NCBI RefSeq assembly: GCF_918797505.1
Contig: NC_092796.1
Location: 29,150,098-29,214,097 of the forward strand
Origin: Bemisia tabaci
Lineage: Eukaryota; Arthropoda; Insecta; Hemiptera; Aleyrodidae
Reading direction: 5' to 3'
Length of the DNA: 64,000 nt
The notes below the pieces were generated by a model that saw only the letters and a program-made list of their open reading frames with translations, ran no database searches and was not told the DNA's origin. Within the stretch, counting starts at the first letter, position 1; each line of letters starts with the position of its first letter. Below are positions 54,050-64,000 of this stretch, piece after piece. Made by a program: the position numbers and the translations under genes.

Positions 54050-54620
54050 CTAATTCAACGACACTTCGTTTCGAAATATCGGTTCCCGCCAAAATCGCGT
54101 TTCCGAATTTGCCGGCGACGAGCGGGGTCCGAGGGCGGGAGGGGCAGGGTAGGGAACGAAACGACCGCGTCGTTATCGAATAATCGACCAATCGAATATT
54201 TGAAATATCGAATAATCGTCGTAATAATCAACGTCAATTACGCGAAAGCGTCAGCGATGGATTTCACACATGGTTCGTATTATCCGGGATCCGCAAGGCG
54301 CGATTTTCAACGTGAGGTGGCGAGACGCAAGCGCGAGCACGATCACTGATCATGAGAGAATGAGCTGGTTGCTGGTCGTCGGGCGTAAGAGTGCTGTGAG
54401 CGGCGGGTTCCGGTCCCCCCCTCCCCCCGCCAACGCCCCCCAGGACCCCCGGTCGCTCTTCCCGTCGCTTCACGCGCTGTCTCTGTCCCTCCCGTTGTCC
54501 CCCGGGCCCCGGGCAATTGCTGCTAATCATTGCACCAAGCGAAGTGGCAACTTTCAGCAGCTGTCGCGCTTCGTTGCAACATTTTTCGAGCTTTCGCGAG
54601 CCGAGACAGGCTGATTTTTA
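54050..54620. other. GC- and CpG-rich block, possible promoter region
   Basis: This block contrasts sharply with its AT-rich surroundings. It includes GGCGACGAGCGGGGTCCGAG and CCCCCCTCCCCCCGCCAACG, then CCCCGGGCCCCGGGCAATTG. CpG words are frequent (GCGAGACGCAAGCGCGAGCA). It could be a promoter or 5' exon of a gene not otherwise recognised. The opposing ORFs of 114 and 88 codons are Arg/Pro/Ser-rich composition products. Confidence 0.35.
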
Positions 54621-55619
54621 ATTTGGTTTTTTTTTAAGCTCGCTTTTGGATTTGGGCTGGTTTTTGGATCGGGTTCGAAGAAAACGTCGGAAGGGCTGGA
54701 ATGGAGCCTTGGCAGGATTTGAAAATTCGAAATAAATTCTTAATCCTATCTTTCATTTATTCGTAACAACGCATTTTTTGGTTGGTTTCTAGAAAAAAAT
54801 TTAATTTTCAATTGAGACATGATGTTGCAAATCTTTATCGATGTTTCCTCTTATGAAACGATGATTCCCAAAATTTTGAAATTTTAAGGAATTAATTTGG
54901 GATTATATGTTTTTACGGAAGCTGCAGCACAACGACTTTCGTTACGCGACGTTATCGACGTTATCGAGGTTGGAAAATATTCCCTCGGATGTATCGTTTT
55001 CACTAGAAAACTGTCTTGCAATCCTGATAGAAAGTTTTGCCGATTTTTTATCCGATCAAAGGCTAAAACTAGTATACTCCGAGAATATTGACACTGATCA
55101 GTCATATCCTTGTAGAAAAATGAATATTTTGCGTCAATTTTGCAACCTTGAAATGTAGATACGTTCCTTTGTCTGGGAAATGACAAATTAAAGGGGCGAG
55201 AATCAGAAGGGTTCATTGCACTGTACTGTTGCGAAGTTTCATTGAAAAATATATGCATGCTCTGAGACACGTTAGAATTTTTAATTTCCAAATAAATGTT
55301 CTAAGACTTCCTTAAGGTTCGACGATATGCACCCGTTTGCTACCAGAAAATAAGTTGTCGTGTGAAATTTTGAAACGTTGCTATGAATTAAATCTGCTCT
55401 GGCTCTCACTCCTTCAATTAATGAGGATATTGCCCCTGAAAGTTCTGCAACAGAACGACACATCAATAAAGTTGCAATCTGCACGAACGTATGACTAGAA
55501 TAAAAAAGGACGTGATTTTCCTGAGAGCATTGAATTAAGTAATCCGTCTAGGGTTAAAATTCACTTCGAAGAGCTGTTCTCATTTCTGCTGGGAGCTGAG
55601 CAAAAATCGGAGAGAAGTC
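54621..55619. other. Gene-free stretch
   Basis: No exon or repeat family recognised. The 135-codon minus ORF at 54884-55291 has no motif I can assign. Confidence 0.4.
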
Positions 55620-55748
55620 TATTTGGATGCATTTCTGCCAAACGGAACTATGTGCATTATGACGTGAGCCCTGTTATGCATATTTTTTATGAGTCTCGGG
55701 GCTCATGCCTTAATGCACTTAGTTCAGTTTGGCAGAAAAACGTCCATT
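55620..55748. mobile_element. MITE family C, copy 3
   Basis: TGGATGCATTTCTGCCAAAC, then GGAACTATGTGCATTATGAC, and CACTTAGTTCAGTTTGGCAG, then AAAAACGTCCA. The loop has TTATGAGTCTCGGGGCTCAT. Confidence 0.85.
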
Positions 55749-57800
55749 TTGCACTCCGTGTGTTCCATCTTTGAGTCTAAGAAGACGGAGTCCATGAGTA
55801 CAGAACAATCGGATTCCAAAATTTGTGTGTGAAGTAAGATTATACAGTGCCTTCCAAAATTCTATAAAATACATGTTAACATTTTCGCATTAATTTTGGA
55901 TCAGTTAAAGTTATATTTAAACTGTTAAAGCCCAATTTTAATCAGTATCAAAATTTAAAATTGCGGATCAGTATGCATCCTCTATGATTTTCAAACTTTC
56001 CCTCCAACCCTCACATTTACACAGGAAAAGGGGAGGAAGAAAATAAAATATTATTCATATTTTAGCTGCTGGGGAATCAAAAGAAATGTTTCGCTGTGAG
56101 ACATGCCTTATTTTGACCAAAATAAAAAAAAAATTGTGAGTATAATACTGTTCCATCTGCATCGTCTAAACAATATATCAGGTTCCTGGTTCTCTAAATA
56201 TTTGCAACAGTATACCTGCGGCGAAAAAATTACAGGTTCTGGCAAAAAAATCGGGTTCGAATTTCCTAGACGTGGAACACACCGCAGTATCATCAAGACA
56301 GTGAGTTTTTGGTCTATCCTCTTAAAATGAAGGCGCACTTAGCACGTTACTTCTGGCATTCTTACTGACACGAGCGATAGAGGTCAGTAGGGTATAAATA
56401 TCTCTTCGTCTCATTGCCAGCGGCATCCTTTATCTCTAGAAACTGCCTAGAAAAGGAGGCGTAGGAGTTGACGTTATCTATGGTTGCTGCGACTACCGGG
56501 ATTTCTGTATTAAAACAGAAATCTTTCGCGCTAAGTTTTCCAAAAACTTCTTTTGAAAATCTATAACATTCAGCAAATCATACCTTATGGATTTGAATTA
56601 AATATTTGTGTCAATTTGATTGAGGAATCAAACACATTTTGGAATAATGGAGGCACGATCTGAAAATTCGTGAAAAAATCGGCTGGTTAGCCAGAAATTC
56701 GATTCTCTGAACGATGTGATAAATCGCATGATCGTTTGACTAGTTGTAGAGCCGCTTTTGAGACATAAATTAAGGCTAAAAAGGAATTGTTAGAAGAACT
56801 ATACTCCAAATAATTTTACAATATGCAGCAGCACAACGCGATGTGATTCCTGTAGTCATCCGAAATGCTCCAGATTAACGGAAACTAATTGTGAGCTAGA
56901 GATATCGCACTCCCAAGCTTTATTGCACACGGTAATTTTCACAAGTAGCCTTTATGGTTTACAAGATTTTAAATGTTCTCCTTCCTCATGCTCACTATTT
57001 CAAATTACAATTTTTCTTTTCCTTGCAGCTCCAAAACAAGGATTCCGGATGCTTATACAACATGTGCGTATCAAGCTGTCTCTTTTGCTGTTTCAGAACA
57101 GAGTAGAATTTTCACATTGCTGTGCGAGTTCCTAAGCGCTCAAGAGTTCTTGCATAAATGCCTATACGACGAGCTAGTTTAAGAGAGCAGACGTCTTTTT
57201 TTGAATAACTCCGTCAAATGCATTCCGTTTTAGAACAATCGCGGCACGACAACACTAATCTAATCCAAACGACATTTCATGCCCTAATAAATTTTATCTG
57301 GTCTTTAAAAGCAGCGCTGAAAAGTTCTTAGGGAATCACGACCAACCTTTATTCAAATGCAGAAAGGAGCACAACACGATTGCTTAATCGGACTCCCCCT
57401 CCTCCATAAGAATATTCTTGCTGCACGTCCTGAGAGTTATGGGTATACTTTTTGATCCGATATGCAGAAATGCATGGACCTGGCATGGAGAAAAGTCCAG
57501 GTGCATGTTTTGTCTATCATTCCATAGTCATCTCCCGCGCCCAAGGTCATGATTCTCATGACCGACCTTCGTGTTAAAGCGTAAAGGTTTGTTTTACGCT
57601 TGCGAGCATTTATTGGCGCAAATTCACACCAACACACTGACCTAGAGGCTGCGAGATCGCCACTCCCTTTCCAATTCAAAAGTAAAGCAGGACTACAGTT
57701 TTTCGCATCTTCGACACAAATTTGTCTGCTATTTCATGGCGAGGATGCGCAGAACATCATATAACAACAATAACAACATATTTTACAATCTTAAATATAA

Positions 57801-57929
57801 ATTGGACGTATCTCCGTCAAACGGAACTATATGCATTTTAACGTGAGCCCTGTTCTGCATATATTCTTGTGGGTCTCATGGCTCATGTCTTAATGCACAT
57901 AGTTCCGTTTGGCAGAAATACGTCCAATT
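57801..57929. mobile_element. MITE family C, copy 4
   Basis: The best-preserved ends of the family: AATTGGACGTATCTCCGTCA, AACGGAACTATATGCATTTT, and GTTCCGTTTGGCAGAAATAC, then GTCCAATT. Confidence 0.9.
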
Positions 57930-59620
57930 GAACTGAGACTCAAACGAAAATCGACTGCGATGTTTCAGACGTCCGTAATATTATACTCATTAATCAAGAG
58001 AGTTCATGGGCCTTGGCGAAAGGTTGAGGGCAGCATTTTGGCAGTGATAACACACACACCGTTAAATGAAAGCACGGGCTATCTGTAATATGGCGTGAAC
58101 TTTCGATTGCATAAGACTAAATCATTACCAAGGGTCTCGTTGCCACCCAAACAGCATTTTTTCGGCAAGCGCCGCGCCGCGCCGTCCAGACAAGGCGGGC
58201 GGTCCGGAATCTAAACAGACGTAATTACATACGATCATAAATTTAAATGAAATTGAACTTCGGTTATCCGTATCTGGTTTTGTTTATCTTCCCGCAATTG
58301 ACGTTATATTTAGAGAAAAAAATTCTGTAGGGTTAACAACTTCTGAATATTTTCGCTCTGACTTTATCTGTTCTTGATCGTGATTACGCACACGGAGCTT
58401 TCTTTGCGGAAGTAAATTGACGGTGAAAGTCGCAAAACACTCGTCTCGATTGATGATGATGCCAAATTCATTTTCAAATTTCATTTTTTGTGATAAATAA
58501 AAAAAAAAAGAAAAAAACGAACATTATTTCTCCGATCTTTTCCTGATTTTTCACCTGCACGGATAGACTATTCTGCAAAACGTTTCGACAAAAACGTTCG
58601 TTTATTCTTCTTTTAAAAAAGTGAAAAATAGCCGAAATTTTGAGACGCCATAATCCAGATACGTGTTTAGTGACTTTTGCGATTAAAATGTTAACGACTA
58701 GGAGTCCTTTGAGTTTTCCTCCCGTAAAAAGGGTGACGCCCTGCATATCGAAATTCTTAAAACTTCTAATCCGTGATAAAATTTCAGTCTCATGCCTAAC
58801 TTAACTTCTAACACGACTGGTATAAGTTTTCATTTTACTCGGCGGTTTCATTTTATGGAGGGGCAGACTGGCTAGAGAGACTTGGAGGCGATTGCCTCAC
58901 AAGAATCTGCTGCCATTTTCCTCGAGACTTTTACTAAATTTTCCATGATAGTATTATTTTTGAATTCTCTTCAGTCTCCTCAAGACCCCAAAGTTCCTAA
59001 AATGTGTAACTGACAGATCTATGAGGGCATCTGAAGCCTTAAAATGTGGATGTACAGAAGGAAGACCCAGGAGGATGTTCCTAGAGCCTCAGAGGTGATG
59101 AACGCCCCCCCCCCCCCCCCCAAGACCATAGAATAACATTTGTAGAAGTGTGTTAGCAGTATCTTGAGGGCCTCAAAAGCGACAAAAGGGCCCCGAGAAA
59201 TCATAACTACAACATTAAAATTTATTGACGCAGTCTATGTGACACCAGCGAGAATGAAGGAAGTTCAATGGTCTCAAAATGAAAAAATTCAGCGGTATTT
59301 GCGGTTACACTGAAGGAGATTCAAACTTATTACAACATCAAGTAGTAACAGAGGGACCCCTAAATTCTCAAAAGCGACAGAGGGGCCTTCCCAGGAATCA
59401 TATAACTCCCATATTTGTAAGAATCATTTGGGCCTGCGAGACATTAAAAAAGATAAATGGGATCCCATGCGGTCTAATGTAAGAGCAATGTATTGCAAGC
59501 TGTGCTGCTGTTTGAGCGGCAGGTAAAGTAGGAAAATTGTAATAGAGCAAGTAAACGATGCGTAACAGAGAGAAGTAAAATTATTAAGTCGCGTACAACA
59601 ATGAATAAAGTAGGTGAACG
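57930..59620. other. Gene-free stretch
   Basis: 58140-58215 holds a short GC-rich piece (AAGCGCCGCGCCGCGCCGTC). 58645-58690 is a one-arm fragment of the foldback end seen at 20335. A run of about 16 C lies near 59106. No exon was recognised. Confidence 0.4.
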
Positions 59621-60510
59621 TGGCCGAAATGCTGCGGGCAACAATTACTGCTCCCAAGCCGCACACATTGCCTATCAAGATATTGAAGGCGAAGTGAGTG
59701 AGAAAAAATGTGAGTGAAGACGACAGCCGGTTCCGATCGATTGATTCAGAAATAAACCGATGGATCTTGGTATTGTATTCTATGAAATGCTGCGAGGACT
59801 TGAAAAAATGATGTTGACTAGCTGTTCTTCAAAAAAATAAAATGGAAAAGTAGATATTAAAACACCGCAAAGAAGACGTACATGGTTTGATAGTTGCAGC
59901 TGTCGATATGCAATGGCCAGACACATCAATCCCAGGCTTATACGTATTTTTGAATGCTCCTAAAATTTTGATAACAAATCTTAATGAGTTGGGAAAACAA
60001 TCAGAATATGTCGGAGACTTGAATGCAGTGTAGAAAAGTAAACCATTGCATGACGCGACGATCACGTATTCAGCCAGTCTAGTTGGCCATGACAGGCAGC
60101 CATGGTGTAAAACATTATATTTTCCAACATCTCGTTTAGTCGGAAAACAAAGAGGAAATGTTGGATATTTTTTAAGTAAACAATTCATGACGTGACAACT
60201 TCTCATTCGTCGTGTCTAACTGACCACGATAGCAATGGTGAAAATCATTTTCTTTATGATCGTGGCCGAATTGGGTGAGCAACTATCATTACTTCCAAGC
60301 CGCTCACATTGCCTATCGAGATTTTGAAGGCAAATTGGTCGGAACAAGTTAGAAACAATATAAGTATATTATCAAGCCGCTACAGTCTATGTACGAACCG
60401 ATTAATCTTCCCGAAATGCGGCGAGCAACTATTACTGCTCCCAAGCCGCTTACATTGCCTATCGAGATTTTGAAGGCGAACTGGTCGGAACGAGTGAGAA
60501 ACAGTATGAG
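59621..60510. repeat. Three dispersed direct repeats of ~90 bases
   Basis: At 59621, 60268 and 60412 the block GAGCAACTATTACTGCTCCC, then AAGCCGCTTACATTGCCTAT and CGAGATTTTGAAGGCGAA, recurs in the same orientation with point changes, each followed by GAGTGAGAAA-type sequence. A second, weaker pair (near 60000-60110 and 60150-60235) shares ATGACGTGAC and CCATGACAGGCAGCCATGG-like words. The 125-codon minus ORF lies across it. Confidence 0.7.
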
Positions 60511-60532
60511 TGAATTATTAGGCCCACTGCCC

Positions 60533-60744
60533 CACTGGAAAAAAACACATTGGATCTAGAGTCCAGACTCTTAAAAACATCGACAAGAAAAAATACTCTT
60601 GATTCAATCGGATTTTTGCTTAAATCAAGAACCAAGCCTCTTAATTTGAGCGAGTATTTAGTAGTAGCTTAATTTTAAGAGTATTTTTTCTTGTCAATGT
60701 TTTCAAGAGTCTGGACTCTAGATCCAATGTGTTTTTTTTCCAGA
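60533..60744. mobile_element. MITE family D, copy 3
   Basis: CACTGGAAAAAAACACATTG, then GATCTAGAGTCCAGACTCTT, to GAGTCTGGACTCTAGATCCA, then ATGTG and TTTTTTTTCCAG. The last bases (AG after CCAG) differ from the expected TG, so the right tip is slightly damaged. Confidence 0.85.
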
Positions 60745-60926
60745 GCCGCTAATGCCATGCAAGACTTACTTGGCTCCAACTCTCTCGAGTCTTCGAACTT
60801 CTTACAGGCGGGCTTGCCCAGAATTTTGGCTTAAAAAATAGAAAATAAATTACCGCGTAATCTACACTCACTTTCTGCTTTCAGAATATTAAATTAAAAG
60901 GTTTCGTGACCCATTAAAAGTTGTGA

Positions 60927-61092
60927 GCGGTGGCGTGGCGTGCTTTGCGATCCATCGATATTTCCCCCTTTGAAGCTGTGGTAAATAATCGATTATTAAG
61001 GTGTTCGCTGCAAACACTCTGTTTATCGATACTTTTCCATATGTTTAAATGACCGATCAATCGATATATCGCAAAGCACGCCACACCACTGG
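60927..61092. mobile_element. MITE family B, copy
   Basis: GCGGTGGCGTGGCGTGCTTT to AAAGCACGCCACACCACTG, with GGTGTTCGCTGCAAACACTC in the centre (the palindrome carries one change). The minus ORFs here are repeat products. Confidence 0.85.
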
Positions 61093-61117
61093 TTACGAGA
61101 CTTGGTAATTGTGCTGT

Positions 61118-61195
61118 TTCCACAAACAGGAACTAACCAACAACCCATAAAGCTCGTCATCGATCTTAATGTGTTGTTGGTTAGTTGGTTAGCAA
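61118..61195. repeat. Small inverted repeat (AACTAACCAACAAC)
   Basis: GGAACTAACCAACAACCC faces TGTTGTTGGTTAGTTGG, then TTAGC, across a ~35-base loop. It starts 25 bases after the family B copy. Confidence 0.6.
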
Positions 61196-61459
61196 CCCGT
61201 ATCATCGATATTTCCCGCGGAAAGTGCAATATTCATACTATCCACTTACATAAACTCTTCCATTACCTCAAATCACCATAATGCCTCCACTTACTTTCAG
61301 CATGAATGGGAGAGTGGCACTTGATTGGATTGTCAAGCCGACCGAAGTTGGACATCAAATCAAAATCTGGCCACGCAAGGAAGCGCGTCTTCCTGACCTT
61401 GCCATTGAGCAGGGACTATGGACATGCCTGTGGTGTGGACAGCCGGCCGGCGCGCCTGC

Positions 61460-61694
61460 GCACAGCGGATCCAGTCAATAGAAGAGGTCGAACAAAATTT
61501 GGAAACTTTAAACACTTTTAACTCCGTTCATATAAAAAGTTGAGGTTCTATAAGTGGTTCCATTGGTTTTCCCGTGAAATTTTCTCCTAGAATTACATCT
61601 ATAATATTAAAATGTGACGAAATAAACGTCAAAATTTGCAGTTATAGTAAAAAATTTAAAGTTCGATCTTTCTGATTGACTCGATCTACTGTGC
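61460..61694. mobile_element. MITE family G, copy
   Basis: GCACAGCGGATCCAGTCAAT, then AGAAGAGGTCGAACAAAATT, to TGATTGACTCGATCTACTGTGC, with AAGTGGTTCCATTGGTTTTC inside. Confidence 0.85.
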
Positions 61695-64000
61695 GGTGCG
61701 GCGTATAATGGACGTGGTCAGGTGGCGTTAAGAGCTGATCTCACTTCTCACCCGCGCCGCGGCAACCAGAGCGGATTTTGTCCGCGTGTCGCACAATCGG
61801 ATTCGCACAAATTCTATTAACTGCCTTCAAAGCCCCAAGGGCACCGCGCGATGTGGAGACTCATTCTATATAGTGTGCTTTGCTTTGGTCTTGATGGTAT
61901 CCGAAGTATCTTTCAGTACGCACAACGTAGGGATTTGAATTACATCAGGACCCGGAAATTTTTGCCCCTCACGCCCTATTCTTCCTATTTGAAGCTTTAT
62001 AAAGGGTCAGTTGCGATTGTCCCAGAATTTCGTTTTTATTCGTAGCTTTTCGACGTGACTACATTAAAACGTTGCAAAATTTCCGCTTACAAATTGTGCT
62101 TTTATGAGTAAACTTCTAGGTATTTTTAACTGAAAGTTTCACTGATTTTCCTTACGGTTACATGAGAAAATCTGTAAAATTTTAGCAAAAAATCACAAAG
62201 TCATGTTATAGTACACAACTGCATTTTTTGAATCGACTAGGCAACCAGGAAATAGAGTTGCGTTCTTTCGTCTGGTAAACGATGTCTTTATTCTTCGATG
62301 AACAAGAAAGAATAAAATCTGCTGCCAATCTAGGCGATTATTTCTACGTCCTGTATCAACGGACATCGACCGCGGTGAATGGTGTCATCCTCCACGTTTT
62401 CCAAAACTCATTATTTCTGCTGTCAATGTCAAATGTGGCGCTTCATTTTTGAAATGTCTCATTATTTTGGGATTTACTACAAGTACATTTTTGAACATAC
62501 TATTCATGGCGATTCAAGCTATCTCTGGTGACTTAGGCTGCAGACAAGTTCAAAATTATAATCCTCTATTAGATTTAAATACCTACAGTGGCCAAAGTGT
62601 TTCTATTTGCGTCGAACTTTGAAGAAGTTTGGATATTAGTAAAAACTAATGTTGAATGAAGATTTTCGGTTCGTCGTTTTTTTACTCAAAAACCAAGAAA
62701 TTTAAAAAAAAAAAATAAATAAATAAAACAAGTTGAACTGCAAATGAGTATTCTGGTGTCAGAAGCAGATAAAACTGTGCACGATTTATTTAATGTCAAC
62801 CACTCGAGTCTCAGTACGTCAGAACCTGTCACAATAAAGTACTCTCTACACTATAAATTTTAACGTCACAGAATCATACGAAATTATATTTTTCTACTTT
62901 CAGCCACCGCAGTAAAGTAAGTAACCGCTGTTTTATTATATCATTATAAATTCGTTAATATTATGATATTAACACGTAGCTAAAAATTTTGAAAATCAAT
63001 TTATTGTAATTCTTTTATTCTTCTTTGAATTTTATAAGTATTGGTTCCACCCTTATTTCCATCAAGCTATGGTGTAGAAAGTTAGCCTTTTTGGCTTCAA
63101 TATTCAATAAGCTAATATTTTTATAAATGTGTTTGCAGTCTTACGGTTTTTATCTTCAGTTTGAAAAAATAACCTCCTCCTTTACAAACGTTCAAAATGT
63201 GGGAAAATTTGACCAAGAGCTTTCTTAAGAATTGTAACTTACAATAATTATTTTTAGGCATGGTGGCATAGTAAAAAAAATGATCAAGTTCTACATCGAG
63301 AAAATTAAAAGCAGCAGAGAAAAGATGAAGAATTCATGCCGGTCAATCACCCAACTACAAATCAATAAATCAAATTCTGCATCGCAAAAGAGGAAACCCA
63401 CAGAACATGCACAAGATCGCTATTCAGTTAAAATAATTAATGTCATTGTGAATGGTATAAATGCCAGAGTCCAACCGTTTCAACGACCTCCACTCACTTG
63501 CAGTGTTCTTAGCGCCTAAAGCTATTCTGTCTGGAGCAGAGTCCTATCCAAGAGACCTTGGATATATCGCATTGACTAGCCGTGGGAAGAGAGAAAGTAA
63601 ACATTTAAAACTTCTTCTTCCGGAGACACTTTTTTTTCTCTGATTAAGAGAAGTTGTGTTAAAATACCAATGCTTTATATACATATGTTTTTCGCCCAGC
63701 CAATCAGATCATAAAAGTACATCAAGATCATCACAATATGAGATCACCGGAGACAAATTGATCGATTTTTTGTGAAATGAAGTAAGTGCATTGCTCTGAT
63801 TCACGATTTTCACCGATCTTTTAGCTAATTACTAGGAATTCAAGGAACACGAATTTGGACAGCATGAAGAATAGAGAAACCGCAATTCACATCAATCATT
63901 GCCTTTCATCGGATGATTCATTTTTACCGAAAAAATGGTTATGAAATTCTTTTGAACACTCAGAGGATTGCCTCTACGACGTGAGGCAAATTCCGTGAAA
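61695..64000. other. Right end of the window, no recognised gene
   Basis: The only candidate is a plus-strand ORF at 63280-63519, preceded by an acceptor-like TATTTTTAG at 63249-63257. Its Lys/Ser/Asn-rich sequence (FYIEKIKSSREKMKN) gives no family. I do not call it a gene. Confidence 0.4.

Noticed and set aside
53821..54183. 120-codon plus ORF
   Set aside because: It is made of ~30-base tandem units and GC-rich composition; no domain was seen.
54884..55291. 135-codon minus ORF
   Set aside because: It has no recognisable domain and overlaps several ORFs on the other strand. The length is not exceptional in 64 kb.

Overview
This is eukaryotic genomic DNA, AT-rich and about 90% non-coding, with short exons, canonical GT/AG introns and very many short inverted-repeat elements. 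The two genes read and the non-LTR retrotransposon fragments fit an arthropod, most likely an insect. A hemipteran such as a whitefly is a guess and is not proven by the sequence. No rRNA, complete tRNA, CRISPR array or bacterial operon was seen.

Layout. 1-6555: no recognisable gene. It holds a near-perfect 968-base palindrome at the left edge, several MITE-like inverted repeats and two local tandem duplications. 6556-12538 (+): six confident exons and one tentative exon of an unrecognised coiled-coil protein gene. 13110-24902 (-): eleven exons of an SLC22-type organic cation transporter of the major facilitator superfamily. All exon phases agree from the first visible exon to the stop codon, giving about 554 residues; only the first exon with the start codon is missing. 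The two genes converge, with 571 bases between their stop codons. 24903-35900: transposon-rich DNA that includes the upstream side of the transporter gene, two decayed retrotransposon 3' ends, and MITEs inserted into MITEs. 35900-39360: a satellite of about 20 units of 174-178 bases. Its variants recur in the same order, which indicates a higher-order repeat. It is followed by a short ACACATCA-rich tandem tract and an 83-codon ORF that resembles the first OB-fold of RPA70. 42801-44317 (+): a 5'-truncated, frameshifted non-LTR retrotransposon reverse transcriptase. 44545-64000: more MITEs, a foldback element, degenerate tRNA-like (SINE-type) B-box sequences, a CpG/GC-rich block near 54.3 kb, and no recognisable host gene.

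At least six short inverted-repeat families recur here. They are called A to F below and described by their terminal sequence. They account for most of the short ORFs in the non-genic DNA. I did not find a clearly new functional system. The observations most worth following are the higher-order satellite with its neighbouring RPA-like ORF, the MITE-derived 5' end of the last exon of the coiled-coil gene, and the long perfect-looking palindromes.
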